Source of the DNA: Panopea generosa
Taxonomy: Eukaryota > Mollusca > Bivalvia > Adapedonta > Hiatellidae
DNA: 64,000 nucleotides
NCBI GenBank assembly: GCA_029582155.1
Contig: CM055894.1
Location: forward strand, 28,619,207 to 28,683,206
Reading direction: 5' to 3'
Part shown: positions 44,190 through 56,324 of the stretch, one piece after another
How the letters are laid out: every line of letters begins with the position of its first letter
Position numbering within the stretch: the stretch's first letter is position 1
Position numbers and translations under genes: made by a program
The notes under the pieces: generated by a model
The model's input: the letters and a program-made list of their open reading frames with translations, nothing else
Told to the model about the DNA's origin: nothing
Databases searched by the model: none

Positions 44190-45455
44190 TAGCTCGCCAA
44201 AGGCTAACAAGTGAACTTTTGTGATCACCCTGTGTCATTAACTTTTGCTTCAAACCACTTCTCTGAAACCTCTCGACAGACTTCCGCAAATTTTGGTGTG
44301 AAGTATATTAAGAAGCTCTCAAATTTGTTCAAATTGGCACCGCCACAGGGGTTTATCATTTATTTATTTTTTTAAATTTCAAAAATCTTCTCTTAGATTG
44401 AAAGGATTCTGAAGCTTTGATAATTTGCATGTATCACACTCATTGACTTTCTCTCAGGTAGTATGTTCAAGCCATGACCCAAGGGTCAAAATTGGACCTG
44501 CTCCAGGGACTTACAGTTTAACATGGGAAATTTTAATTTCCTAAGAACTAACCAGCCATATCTGTTCATATATGGCATATATGATCCCTACAAGTATGGG
44601 TTTCAAGTTGATTCAGATAGAAGGTGCTAGGGTCAGTTGGGGTACAGTAAGGGCACTTTAATTGTTTTACATATAGGAATACCATTGGAAAACAGGAAAT
44701 TCTATTTTTCTCATCTATTTTAGATATCTTTTCAATCATCTTGTTGTGTGGAGCATTGCTTAGTTTTAACGGTTGTGATTGAGTCCTTAAATGGGATTTA
44801 GTATCCATAAGGGGTCCAAAAAGTGATCAAAAATATTTTTTCACAAAAACCGAGCAGTCAAATTCAACCATATTTTGTATAAATGGTCCCTATGAGTACA
44901 AGTATTACATTGGTTAAAATGAAGGGACTAGGGTTGATTGGGACACTTTCTGGGAATACATGAAAATCTATTGTTCTCGTCTATTTTATGTACATGTATT
45001 TTCAATCCTCTTGATGTCTGGAGCATTGTTTAGTTATAACAGTTTCGACTGGGTCCTTTAAAGGGGATTTAATCTCCACCAACCAAATTTGTTTATGTTT
45101 GGTATAAATGGTCCCTAATGGCCTCTATAAATAGGGATTTCAAATTTAAAATAAGGGAACTAGGGTTCAATTGGGCCAGTAAGTGGACTTACTTTTTACA
45201 AAGAAATACTATGGGAAAATAGTAAATTCAGTATTTTTCATCTATTTAACGAATGTTTTTGGTCATCTTGAGTATTGTTTAGCCATAACAGTTGAGATTG
45301 GATCATTTAAAGGGAATTTACTGAAGCTAAGTTTGTTAAGTTTAAAAAAACTGGGAATACTATGGGAAAGATATTTCTCTTTTTTTTTCATCTATAAACT
45401 CTATGTAGGCTTAGTCCATTCAAAATTTGAAAGCAGTGACAGGTGAAATAAGGCG
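44190..45455 (+). mobile_element. CACCTGA-type element, long-unit subtype, downstream of HAUS5
   Basis: It begins TTAGCTCGCCAAAGGC and ends GCAGTGACAGGTGAAATAAG. Inside are about four diverged units of 200-250 bp sharing TAAATGGTCCCTA, GGGACTAGGGTT, AACAGTTTCGACTGGGTCC-like text and TTTTCATCTAT. It is related by termini and layout, but not by unit sequence, to the 160-bp subtype. Confidence 0.6.
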
Positions 45456-45469
45456 AGCAAGTCAAAATG

Positions 45470-47930
45470 GATCTTATATGCTATTTCTATAATTAATTTA
45501 GTTCTGAATGGCAACCATGATAGATTAATCAAGTTATCTTAAGAATGTTCAGAATGGGTTAAAGTGAAGATTTTTCATTAATAATTTTGAAATTAACTAA
45601 TTAATTAATTAATAATTTAAATTCAAGTTATCTTTCCTAGACCAAACATACACGTTCAAGAGAGAGTTGGAAATTAAACCAATTATTTTTATAATGATTT
45701 TATAATTGATTTAATAATTTTAAAATAAACTCAGTAGTAGCCATACAATTTAAATTCAAGTTATCTACCTTAGACCACAATTTGACTAATATTGAATAGT
45801 TAATTTTGTTAAATGAACGATTACATGTGAGAAGTGGCTCAACTGCCATTGAAACTTATTAAAGTTCTTTAAATAATGTCTTTGGGGATGTTTAATTTTA
45901 ACAATACTTTTGAAAGGAATATAAATAGGTGGGTTTATTATCATCTGTAATAAATGAAAGATGAAAAGCTCTATTTCACAATTTAATTTTACCCCTGTCA
46001 ATATAACTGTTGGAGTTCTAAAGCAAACTGATACCGCACTTCCTACAGGTCATACATCAATGACACTTCACAAGTCTTCCCCTACCACTTAGAGACAAGT
46101 ACAAAAATCAGTTAAAGATATGTTGGCAAGTTCGCTGTATGCTTGATAACAGCAACTACTTGTGATGCATCAGATAAGCCTAGGTCATAGTGTATAGTGA
46201 AAAAGAGCCATTTTGGGATAGGATTCATAAAGTTGAGGGACTGATGTTCAACGACTTGAATTTTTTATTTTAACTTCATAGTTCACTTCATAAGAGTTTT
46301 GACACTTTGAGAATAGCATTACTTGGTGCATGCAGAATTCTTTTCATATTATGTATGAAACACATGAATTATAATTATACATGTACGCATTTTAAATTTA
46401 TATTTATTTATAAAACAACACATAAATGATACCAGTGTTTATTTTCTATTTGCCTCCATGGTAAAATGTCATATTGAAAACAGGTGTAAAAAACAGATTA
46501 TGAAAGGTCACTATCTCCAACCACTTATTCAATTTAATGAATGAATGAATGGGGTTTTACGGCATAGCAACACAAAGGTTTTTCAACGTCAACAGGAAGG
46601 AAGATTCCAGGTTATTTCTCCATGTAGAAAAACAACAAATTAACACACATTAAAAACATCAACAAATGAATATGCAGAATGAACAAAGAACCTTGATGTA
46701 GAACTGCAGTTTCAGCAAATTCTATCGTATTACTCAAATTGTTGCTTCTTACAACATACATGAGCCACAGTGATCCTATTCTTGCCATCACTCATATGAC
46801 TCCCTGGAACCACACAGGGATTGGTAATTTAAACACAATAATGAACATGACACCCATTCGAAGGATTCCTACTCCTCTGCAGAGAATGACGGTGATTCTA
46901 TTCTTAGTTGGGAGTCACACAAGCTTGATTCAATTTAAAATTAGTATTCTGTTACCTAATTTCACACTGTTAGTCCATTTTAAATGATCATCATTTTAAA
47001 ACAGATAGACTACATTCATTTTAAATCAGTGATCACAAAAAACACAATAGTGACAATAGCAATCATTTTAGATCATGGATAATTGCAACAAAATTATGTA
47101 AAATTGTCAAGAAAGTTAGTATAGTTGACCCCGTTGATTGAAATACAGCAAACATTGACAGCTTTGCTGGCCAAAGTCCTGAAAAGCTATACGATATTGT
47201 GTTGTCACCCGCAGTCTGTCTTGTAAATTATGTACTTTTATTTCACAAGAGTAAAGGCCTCTTTTAAGTTTAATTGAAATATTGAAAATACGCTTCATTT
47301 TAACAGCTATGAACATACAAGCACAAAAGTCCTTCACATGTCAAAGCCATCTTGGATATTTATCATACACATAAAGCACAAATCTGGTTTGTTTAAAAAA
47401 TCCATGAAATTACTTCTATTCATGGTATGGTTTACCATTACCTGTATCATGAATTGCAATAACAAAAATGTAATCTGTAATTTAATCAAGTTTCGCTACA
47501 TGGTAAACTGGCAGTTAGCGAAAAATCTACATATATATACCTAAATTTCTGTATATTAGTGCATGCTAGATTTAAATACCAAAAGTTTTGCTCAGGACAG
47601 TATTTTCTATCCGAACCTCAAACCCATGTAAGATTCTTATAATCTCACACCAAATTAATTACGGTCAACAGTGATTTTGTAACATTTATAAACCTATATA
47701 AACGATAGCAGTTCTGGGATCAAAAATATATTCAAAACCATGCTTTTTTAAGTCGTTAAGAACATGTTTCAATAATACATCTAATATCAGTTTGACAAGG
47801 ACCAAACACACTTAGAGTCTTGACATTTATAGTTCAACACAATTTTTTTTAATGTGACTGTTCTATAGATTTATCTGACTTTTAATGGGATTTTATTGCC
47901 ACTGATTACATACAGCAATTTATATGACGT
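45470..47930. other. Intergenic region between HAUS5 and the zinc-finger gene
   Basis: The two genes converge on this region. It is AT-rich, with worn ~140-bp units near 45540-45780 (AATTCAAGTTATCT then TAGACCA three times) and a short TGAA run at 46540. No coding exon or RNA gene was recognised. Confidence 0.45.
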
Positions 47931-47934
47931 ATCC

Positions 47935-48112
47935 AGTTTTAATGCTGAAGAAATGCCTTGGGTTCAATCCAAGTAAAACCACCTTCAAGAAACTTGCAAA
48001 CTTTCTTACATAAAGATTTTGGACGGTTTTACGCCTGAACCTACGACCATAGCAGTGAGTGGTATGTGATCTTGGAATTGCGCCTTAGTCTACTCAGTCA
48101 TGACATGTAGAA
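47935..48112 (-). mobile_element. SINE family A copy, reverse, degenerate (between HAUS5 and zinc-finger gene)
   Basis: Reverse complement shows GTGGTTTTACTTGGATTGAA, CTTTATGTAAGAAAGTTTGC, and TCACTGCTATGGTCGTAGGT-like B-box surroundings. It lies about 240 bp past the zinc-finger gene's stop. Confidence 0.6.
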
Positions 48113-48355
48113 AACAGTAGGTTTCATTAACAGTTTCTGTTTATAAGATGACATATCAATGTAAAACACTGTATACTAACTTACAGACCCTAAAATGTAT
48201 ACTTTACCAAAGAAGAATTTTGGAATAAAGCTTAAACTCACAATATTTTCATGGACTTTTTCATGGAAAAAAAATTAAAAGAAAACAGAAATTAATTAAC
48301 TTTATATCGTTATCCTTAATCTATAAATATCATTATGTTTATAAATATGAATATT

Positions 48356-50215
48356 TTACAAATTCTCATAATGTGACCTCATATGCGATTTGAGACTACA
48401 GTTTTGTGCAAAGGCCCGTGTACAGAAGTTGCATGGGAAAGGTTTCTCGCCAGTATGTTGTCTCATATGTACAGTCCTGTTGTACTCCTGAGTGAAGGCT
48501 TTATCACACTGTGTGCACTTGTAGGGACGTTCCCGAGTGTGTGTCAATAGGTGGCGCTTGTAGATGTGACGCAGCGAGAAACATCTTGAACACTTCTCAC
48601 ACTTGTACGGTTTATCTCCGGTGTGAATCCTTCGGTGCGAAATAAGTGAACTCTGATACGAGAAAGACATGGCGCAAAACTCACACACAAAGGGTTTGAT
48701 TCCCAAGTGAGTGTGCATATGCTCTAATAGTGCATTTTTTCTAGAGAAAGCCTTGTTACAATCCCCGCATTTAAATCTATTTTCGCCGTGAGTTGAACAA
48801 TGCATTTTAAGTGAGTTTTGACAATGTGTCTGGAAGCCACAAACTTCGCATGTGAACCTTTTTTCTTTATTATGACTCTGCAAATGTTTGGATAGCATAG
48901 ATTTAATGGCAAAACATTTCCCACACTTTTCACACTCAAAACCCGAGTCTCCTTTATGATTAACCATATGATTGCGGAGCGTGTACTCTTGCCCATACTT
49001 TCTACCACAAATCTTACATACATACTTTCTACCAGTATGTGTAGTTTTATGAAAAACAAGGCCTTGTTTGGACGCGAAAGTTTTGATGCATTTTGTGCAT
49101 GAATACGGTTTTACTTCAGCATGGGTTTGCTTGTGTGACTGCAGGGTGGATTCACTAGATAACATTTTCTGGCATATTTCACACGAAAATTTTTTTGTTT
49201 TCTTCAAAGAGATTTTTTCTGGTATATCATCATGAACTGCCCTGTGCTCAGTCAACATATCTTCTGTTGCAACCACAGTCTCGCAGACTTCACATTTAAA
49301 TGATTCTTCATGTGCTGATATGTGTTTAGTTAACGCAACACCTTCGGTGACAGTTTCATGTTGTTTAAGATGGATATTAACCAAATGAGACAAATGAACA
49401 AATTTTTTATTACAAATATGACAGGAGTACAAAGCTTTTCCAGAATGCACTGCGTTATGAAGACGAAGTTCTGTTTGACTTTCAAAATCTTTTTTTGAAC
49501 ACAACTTGTGTTTGCATTTAAACTGATTTTTTTTCTTTTGTTGAGATTTTGATTTAAGAGAAGCACTTCGCGTTTTGATTCCAAGGTCTTCAGTTTTCTT
49601 TTCTAAGCTAAAACAATCACTGTCAGTACTTGTTTCAGAAATTAAAGTATTTGTAGTTTGTTCTGCAACAGTTTCTTCTCTATCAAGTTTGATGTCAACT
49701 TTTTTGGGCAATTCATCCTCATTTAAATCCTTCAACACAGAGCCAGTTTCGATCATGTCTTGTGCATGTACATTCGTGTCATCAAACCCAGAAAAAGAGT
49801 CACCATTTAAATTGATATCTTGAACTGCATATAAGTTAACTTCCACAAAAGATTGTGTCTCACAATCGCCAAAATTTCCATACAACTTATTGTCACAATC
49901 AACTTGATCACCAAGTGTAACCTTTTCAAGAGTTTCTACAGTAGGATTATCATTGGTGCTGGCTGAGTTGACAGTAGTTTGTGAATAATTACAGGTGGTG
50001 TCATATTTTGGGAATGCTGTTCTCGAGATGTGATCATAGTAGAAGGACCCACCTGCTGGATGGTGCTGTAGGTGAGCATGCAGTTTACAAAAAAGCTGGA
50101 AAACCTTATTACAGCATCCACATCTGTAGGTGACACTCCCATCATTCGAGTCGTGGAGACTTTGGTCTTGTTGATCTAAGTTTAATGGAGGATATAAGTA
50201 ACTGTAAGGATCCAT
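48356..50215 (-). CDS. C2H2 zinc-finger protein, 14 fingers, single coding exon
   Basis: A predicted nuclear DNA-binding protein of 619 aa. One finger stands alone near the N-terminus (RCGCCNKVF, residues 31-52). A long acidic, Ser/Thr/Asp-rich linker follows (about 55-220). A basic KSKSQQKKK patch (221-229) could serve as a nuclear localisation signal. Thirteen fingers then run from about 233 to 616. The first of these is irregular (CKHKLCSKKDF). The last five are joined by canonical TGEKP-like linkers (THLGIKPF, IHTGDKPY, THTRERPY, QHTGEKPF), which usually mark DNA-contacting arrays. No KRAB, BTB, ZAD or SCAN domain is visible, so the gene cannot be assigned to a named orthologue. The ATG (MDPYSYLYPP) opens the frame and an upstream non-coding exon is possible. 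It converges with HAUS5. Confidence 0.88.
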   Translation of the reverse strand: MDPYSYLYPPLNLDQQDQSLHDSNDGSVTYRCGCCNKVFQLFCKLHAHLQHHPAGGSFYYDHISRTAFPKYDTTCNYSQTTVNSASTNDNPTVETLEKVTLGDQVDCDNKLYGNFGDCETQSFVEVNLYAVQDINLNGDSFSGFDDTNVHAQDMIETGSVLKDLNEDELPKKVDIKLDREETVAEQTTNTLISETSTDSDCFSLEKKTEDLGIKTRSASLKSKSQQKKKNQFKCKHKLCSKKDFESQTELRLHNAVHSGKALYSCHICNKKFVHLSHLVNIHLKQHETVTEGVALTKHISAHEESFKCEVCETVVATEDMLTEHRAVHDDIPEKISLKKTKKFSCEICQKMLSSESTLQSHKQTHAEVKPYSCTKCIKTFASKQGLVFHKTTHTGRKYVCKICGRKYGQEYTLRNHMVNHKGDSGFECEKCGKCFAIKSMLSKHLQSHNKEKRFTCEVCGFQTHCQNSLKMHCSTHGENRFKCGDCNKAFSRKNALLEHMHTHLGIKPFVCEFCAMSFSYQSSLISHRRIHTGDKPYKCEKCSRCFSLRHIYKRHLLTHTRERPYKCTQCDKAFTQEYNRTVHMRQHTGEKPFPCNFCTRAFAQNCSLKSHMRSHYENL

Positions 50216-50490
50216 CTGTCGTCATGGAAGACTTTTGGCTATTCGTATATATCTGAAATAGTAATGATAGCTCAGTAAAAGTATATCCAAAAATAACCAT
50301 CATAATTATAATATGAATACAAGATAACTTTTCTGTTAACAAGTTTGTTTGACACAAGAAGATTACTTTTCACTGGTTGTGAATTGCTACAAAATTGGAC
50401 CTACATGCCGTACAAAACTGAGTAATTATTGATTTATAGTGTTAAATGACATTTAATACAGATTCCAATTCACTCCCACAGTGCCGTATT
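50216..50490. other. Upstream flank of the zinc-finger gene
   Basis: Presumed 5' UTR or promoter side of the - strand gene. No clear TATA or splice site could be fixed by eye. Confidence 0.3.
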
Positions 50491-50700
50491 CGGGCCAGGT
50501 ACTGAAAGCATACAGTTCTTCAATGGGGATTTAAAGCAGTTGGCTCTAGTACAGGTAGTCATACACAGTACATGTAAAAGACCTCACAGAACTTAATCAG
50601 TGATGCAAATGCCCATAAACCTCCCACAGAAACGAGGCTTCCTGTAATAATCAAAAAGTGATTGCTGGATGTAATGGAAGAAAAAAAAGAACTGTGAAAA
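50490..50700. repeat. Dispersed repeat, copy 2
   Basis: Counterpart of the repeat at 330-760: TACATGTAAAAGACCTC, GATGCAAATGCCCATAAACC and GATTGCTGGATGTAATGGAAG line up with it. It lies upstream of the zinc-finger gene. Confidence 0.5.
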
Positions 50701-50955
50701 TCTTCAAAAATTTCTAGTTAATTTGACTTCTCTTGGCAACTGTAAACCTTCCATGGCTATGTGATAGAATCAGAGTGTTGGTTTAAATTACTTTATAAAT
50801 AATTATTATAATAACCTATATTTTGGTCTTCAATGTGTTTATGGAAATCTTTAAAGTGTTTGAAATTAAGGAATTGTCAATTTGTGTTGTGGGTGACATT
50901 TCCCTCTATGCTTTTATTCTTGTCACAGAATCTGATGTTGATATATATACCGGTA

Positions 50956-51918
50956 CTGTGAAACCATTTATTTTCATGGGTATTAAATTTCGTGGTTTCC
51001 ACTTCAAAGACATATTCATGGGGACTTAAATTTGTTGAAAATTTTTTTTTAAAAAAATTGCTTTTTTACACTTTCGACATCGCATAGTGTGTTCCAGTTG
51101 TCAACCTTTGCTGTAATTCACACGTTGCGCGTCAGGATTTATCGCACCCCGCTGTGCCAATAAGAGTTGACACATGCCAATTAGTACCCTAATATACAAG
51201 TTTGATAAAGAACTAATTGTTATGCAAACACCAGGTGAGGAAAGGAGAAGAACGACATCTTATCCAGAAAGGGTTTCAGAACGCAGGCCCGGTGTAAATA
51301 ACAATAGTGCCATGTCACGCAACTGTGAAAATGGACAGTAAACTAATGTGCTGCGTCTTTTAAGAGATTTGTTTGTTTTATTAATTAAAAATGAATCACC
51401 ACATATTTAATCATAAAATGAAACACGTTTAGAAGATATTACTTCACTTGAAACTTGTGTTTTAGTTTTCTTTGTACGCACGCATACTGTCCTTTTACAA
51501 TGTTTTACACTTTTTTTACAATGTTTACTGTAGGCCTACACGTCACATTGTTTCAACTCGATAACATTTTGCTGCAAGGTGACGGTCTATTTTTAGCAAC
51601 TATGAAATTTGATTATAACACATCTCGCTACACACACACGTCTATGAATTAAAGATGATATGTGTAATAAAAAATTCTTGCACTATTTACAAAATCATCA
51701 AGTAAATATTGATGCAATATGACGAAAGAAAATATATAAATAAAGGATGGATTATTTACCACAATACGATGCACGTAGGCATATGAAAAGAGAGGTAATG
51801 TATATTGACAGCATTACATTATTGCGTAAACAAAGTTTGTGGGTATTTGATTTTGTTGTCTAGGCTTCCCACGAAATCCACGAAAATTAGTACCCCACAA
51901 AAATTAATGATTTCACAG
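50956..51918. mobile_element. 963-bp TIR element with TA target
   Basis: The left end CTGTGAAACCATTTATTTTC, ATGGGTATTAAATTTCGTGG is mirrored on the right by CACGAAATCCACGAAAATTA, GTACCCCACAAAAATTAATG, ATTTCACAG. TA flanks both ends (50954-50955, 51919-51920). The interior is non-coding. Confidence 0.78.
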
Positions 51919-51924
51919 TATAAT

Positions 51925-52445
51925 TTGCATACCAGATGGGGATTTCCACATATTTTTACTGCGTCTTAGGGGTCAGACATCTGAATCTCTGATTAACATA
52001 TAGGTTAACAATTCAGTGAGGTCTTTTCATATCTTCAGCAAGATTTTAAACATGTATGCTATATAATATTAGACATTAGCTTACAAGTGACTTATAACTG
52101 ACATGGCGGAGGAAGCATTATTTTGTTTTTATATATACTTATAGTGGCTTCCTAGGTTCAGAATACAGAATTTTCGCATTTCCTTATAGAGGACATATAG
52201 CATTGTAAATATGCAAAACGTTCTGTCAGTTTAAAAGAAATCAATTTATCATTTAAAATCGAAACTCAGTGAAAAAATAATGTATTTATATCTTCCTTGA
52301 ATAATTCACTAGCATGTTAACACTGGAGGACGACTTGAGTTACCAACAAACTTACCATCCCTTCCGAAAGATGGTACATTTTCACAACACCTTGCAACAT
52401 GACAGTGTCACAGTGTGTACGTAACCTACTAGGAGAGGAATTTAT
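51925..52445. other. AT-rich interval upstream of the tRNA-like pair
   Basis: No gene seen. The block CACAGTGTGTACGTAACC and TACTAGGAGAGGAATTTATG at 52410-52448 is the upstream part of the 172-bp unit duplicated with the tRNA-like sequence. Confidence 0.4.
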
Positions 52446-52449
52446 GTAA

Positions 52450-52527
52450 GCGGTTCAGTTAGCTCAGGTGGTAGAGCATTCGCCCTGTAAGCGAAGGGTC
52501 CCGGGTTCGAGTCCCAGACTGGCTGCA
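52450..52527 (+). tRNA. tRNA-Thr(UGU)-like sequence, copy 1
   Basis: A perfect A-box-like TTAGCTCAGGTGG and B-box-like GGGTTCGAGTCC are present, with a D stem GCTC/GAGC, an anticodon stem TTCGC/GCGAA and loop CCTGTAA, placing TGT as anticodon. Position 33 is C instead of the near-universal T. The acceptor stem pairs only imperfectly (GCGGTTC with TGGCTGC), with extra bases before the D arm. It may be a functional but unusual gene, a pseudogene or a SINE progenitor. Confidence 0.5.
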
Positions 52528-52621
52528 TATTTTTCTCTATGAAAATTCTGGATGAATTTCAAATTTGTGAGGGAATATGTCACAGTGTGTACGTAACCTA
52601 CTAGGAGAGGAATTTATGTAA

Positions 52622-52699
52622 GCAGTTCGGTTAGCTCAGGTGGTAGAGCATTTGCCCTGTAAGCAAAGGGTCTGGGGTTCGAGTCCCAGACTGGCTGCA
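52622..52699 (+). tRNA. tRNA-Thr(UGU)-like sequence, copy 2
   Basis: Duplicated 172 bp downstream of copy 1 together with its 5' flank. The anticodon stem is TTTGC/GCAAA, a compensated change from TTCGC/GCGAA. The T arm can form a seven-pair stem (GTCTGGG/CCCAGAC). The loop again has C at position 33. A and B boxes are intact; the acceptor is GCAGTTC with TGGCTGC (one mismatch, two wobbles). Confidence 0.5.
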
Positions 52700-52729
52700 C
52701 ATTTTTCTCGTCCTGTAACACAGTCACAG

Positions 52730-53035
52730 TATTTTAGAATTATCTATATATAAGTTTTTTTTCTTTTTAGAGAAGTATATTTAGGAGCATCTGAGAGTAT
52801 GTTTATTACTTCACTGCCCGTGTTGGACGATAGCTATACATAGCTAATGCTTGTTGTGTTATATCTCATGCTAATTATAAATGAAATTTTGTATCTTGTT
52901 ATTTTTGTTTCAACAACACTTCAGAGATCTGAAAACCACCCTTCAAAATTTTATCCATTCTGCCAAATCCAAAATAATGTTTGTATGGATTAATACAAAA
53001 TAAAGTACCAGTGAAAGTGAATACACGTTTTAAAA
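52730..53035. other. AT-rich interval, nothing recognised
   Basis: No gene or repeat structure seen between the tRNA-like pair and the MITE fragment at 53040. Confidence 0.35.
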
Positions 53036-53039
53036 GTGA

Positions 53040-53262
53040 ATAGTCAACATATTATTACTCTGGAAATTGATAGGTATCACAAAAGCATTGAAATTGAAAA
53101 AAAAATCTGGCCAAGTATGCTTTTTTTCCACTTTATAATTGTATATCTTGAGCCAGCAAAGATTTTAAGCAACGCATGCTGCAGATTTTATTTTTCACTG
53201 TGTTTTGGACATAACTGCTACAATGGAACCCTGTGGGAAATGTAATAGTGGCGTGAGACGTA
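53040..53262 (+). mobile_element. 460-bp MITE family, 3' half only
   Basis: From AACATATTATTACTCTGGAA to GTAATAGTGGCGTGAGACG this matches the second half of the 4531 and 54249 copies with about 10% visible differences. The 5' half is absent. Confidence 0.7.
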
Positions 53263-54248
53263 AAAGACAACTATATCAATGATATATTTAAAAATCAACC
53301 ATTTTAACAAGATTCATATGTGGTGTTATTGTTTATACGAAAATTGTTCCATCCGAACTATATTCTACTTACCAAGAATACTTTCTCACTTCAAATTATA
53401 CAAACATCTTCTTCCGATACACCCAGCTTCGATTTTAATCTTTGTTGAGTTAGTATAAAACAAAGTTTTCAAGTTTAAATGAGTCGTAACAGTGTAATTG
53501 CTCCGTAATTCTCAGCGAAGCGAGATACATCATGTAGAGTATTGTTGTAAACACGTAAAAAGATACAAATGCAAACGGCGGAGAATTTCAAAGGGAGGCT
53601 ACCCTGATTACCAAGTTTCTATATCTACATATTACTCCAATCAGTTTCTGGCGCTGTCGGGGAACAGCAAAATAAATAGTAAAAAATGGATTATGATTTA
53701 AAAACAACAAAGCTACACATATATTTCCATTTCCAATATTTAAAACGCGACTTGTTTAGAATTTAACTGTGGCAAGACAAGGACTTGTATATAACTCCTC
53801 GGGTAAGTGATTTAGGCTGGTACCAGCCGTAAATTGATTGAGGCTGGTACTGGCTTTAACATAACTCACCATGCCCAATCGTTTCTGGAGGAAGCGGAGA
53901 GGTAGCGTTGTTTGACGGTGGAATAACGTTGTATGGTGGTGGGATCCGCGACCAGCAGTAAAAAAAAAACATTTTTTAATTTTTTGTTGATAATATTTTG
54001 GAAAATCTAAGCCGAGAAAAAATGATGTAACATTCACCTCTTTGGTCTTCCATTTTTACAAGATTGGCAATGACCTTTGGACATCACTAGCTAGACATCA
54101 CAGCCATCGAATACCTCATATCTGATCTAAACGTACCAGGTAAGCACTATTCAGAACAACCACGCCCCTCCTCTCGTGAATGAATTCATCATCATTCGCC
54201 CAGACGATTGAGTAATCTCTATTTCTTCTACCTTTTAACCTTAAAGGA

Positions 54249-54708
54249 CTCACACCACTATTATCTCCCTTGAGTACTCCGGACAGATGAAGGAGGAAGA
54301 AATAAAACTTTAGTTCTCTTTTTCTTCTTTTTTTCTGGGCTTTGTACTGCAATGGTTTGATTTTTGCTAACATGAGTTAAATGGTCAGTATTTTAGAAAT
54401 CACCACTGAAAATTTGATGCTGATACCAGCTTTCTGGACATTTCTGTGTCATTTCAGAATTGTTGGTTCGAACTGCATCTAGGGCAAATAGTTGACATAG
54501 TATTACTCTGGAAATTGATAGGTCTCACAAAAGCATTGAATTAAAAAAAAAAACTGGTCAATGTATGCCCTTTTTCCTTTAAAATTGCATATCTTGAATC
54601 AGTGAAGAATTTGAGCCCAGACACATTCTGCAGAACTTGATTTTTTCACTCTGTTTTGGACATAAATGTTACAATGGAGCCCTATGGGAAGTGTAATAGT
54701 GGTGTGAG
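54249..54708 (+). mobile_element. 460-bp MITE with CTCACACCACTATTA ends, copy 2
   Basis: It starts CTCACACCACTATTATCTCC and ends GTAATAGTGGTGTGAG, a near-perfect inverted repeat of about 15 bp. Internal sequence is the same as copy 1 with scattered changes. Superfamily cannot be assigned because no clear target duplication is visible. Confidence 0.82.
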
Positions 54709-54924
54709 ACGTTAACATATACACATGTAGGCTAGATGTAGGATAGGATGTATCAGAAAGAAGAGAATGATCGCGCTTGTTGGTTGTTTTTTTTTAATTT
54801 TGAAAGAAAGCAAACGTTATTTTTATTTCTTATCATTTTTCTCGTTATTTTTCAAATCAAATTTTGTCAAGTACAGTTTGATGAAAATGATGTCCTAGAA
54901 TGGAAGTACGTACCAAATCACTAA

Positions 54925-55078
54925 AAAACACAAACAAACTACAACAGCAACAAACGACCAGTACCATCACCTCGAAAACACAAACAAACTACAACAGCAA
55001 CAAACGGCCAGTACCATCACCTCCAAAACACAAACAAACTACAACAGCAACAAACGGCCAATACCATCACCTCGAAAA
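54925..55078. repeat. 57-bp minisatellite, three copies
   Basis: The unit ACACAAACAAACTACAACAG, CAACAAACGGCCA, then TACCATCACCTCGAAA repeats three times. The multiple-of-three period leaves a short open frame that I do not regard as a gene. Confidence 0.85.
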
Positions 55079-55079
55079 T

Positions 55080-56084
55080 ATAAAGTGGACCTGCCGCTGA
55101 TTTACATCACCCAAAACTAATTAAAATCCATCTTTTCATGGAAAAGAAGTACAAATACCTTGGCAAAATATATAGTGTTCCCCTGCAAAAAGCAACACAC
55201 ACGCAGAAACGGATTCAAGATTTTCAGTCGTGGATGAGGGATCATCAATATTGCGGAGTCATGATTTCAAATTAAAGATGGCGTAGATTTTGGGTACATT
55301 TATGATTTCATATAATTCGTGGCCTAAATGTTCATATATTTCTCATTACGCAATTCTAGTGAGGAATAGTGTAATATTTGGCAGTTTAGGGTGGGTACAC
55401 CAGTTATGGGGCCAGATTTTCTGTCATTTTAACTATACTTGCCAACTTAAAAGCGTTTAAGTTATTCTCACAGAAAAAAAAGTAAATAACTGATATTCAG
55501 AAAGTGTCAACATTTTTAGCTTTGCTTTAGCTGCTTTGCCACCAATATACACAAATTTTGAAAATATTCGAAAATTTAATAGACAGCGATCAAATACTCG
55601 TAGTTTACAAAGTTGACCTCTCCAAACGTACAAAACGTTCGTACCTTCATGTATACCGCAAACAGTCATTATTTACATAAGTATGTTTACTTCACTCATC
55701 GTCAGTATCCGGACGTTCCCAACAGTCCCTTCGTCATTTACAATCAACGTAAAGTGAATTTGAATTGTTTTCGTTGAAGATGAAGTTTGAGGAGGAAATA
55801 GAGTTGATCATCGGAAGTCAGTGTCATAATGTCATTTCAATTAATGTTAAAATGTATTATCTTTACATGTTGTAGATAATGGTTTGTGGTAGTTATGCTT
55901 TTAGTTCATTCGTATTATTTGATTACGTTCTTGATGAATCAGTGAACATGTTTTTTAATATTTTATTGGCTCAAAACGATGCACCATTAATGTTTTATCG
56001 AGCACTATATTGTTCGTTTTACAAGGAATAGCACGCATATTATATCTGTCTACTTAATTTAGTAAGTATTTTTTATAATGAGGT
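55080..56084. other. Intergenic, nothing firm
   Basis: No recognised gene. A possible short start MKFEEEIELIIGS at 55781 has no supporting downstream exon in the window. Confidence 0.35.
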
Positions 56085-56312
56085 TTAACGCCATTTTTGA
56101 CACATTTCAGATTATATGTGGCATATCCAATTTTATTGGTGGAGGAAGACCTCAGAACGAATCTGAGTAGAACCACCGTCCTTCCGCAAGTAACTGGCAA
56201 ACCTTCTCATATAAAGTTTTTGGAGCGAGCGGGACTCGAACCTGCGATTTTAATGGTGAAAAGGAAGTACGACGGCGCTTTAGACCACAGACACGGAGGA
56301 CCCTATTTAGTA
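56085..56312 (-). mobile_element. SINE family A copy, reverse orientation
   Basis: The reverse complement begins AGGGTCCTCCGTGTCTGTGG and contains GCAGGTTCGAGTCCCGCTCG and AGTAACTGG-like and CCTCCACCAATAAAATTGG segments. It is one of the better preserved copies. It ends where the 29-bp minisatellite region begins. Confidence 0.8.
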
Positions 56313-56324
56313 AATGATTTATAT

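Noticed and set aside
53756..54373. Minus-strand frames of 85-93 residues
   Set aside because: No family features; the second overlaps the 460-bp MITE.
54900..55100. Short frame with repeated Q, T and N residues
   Set aside because: It is the 57-bp minisatellite read in its open phase.
55781..55830. Possible first exon MKFEEEIELIIGSQ
   Set aside because: Too short, no clear donor in phase and no downstream exon in the window.
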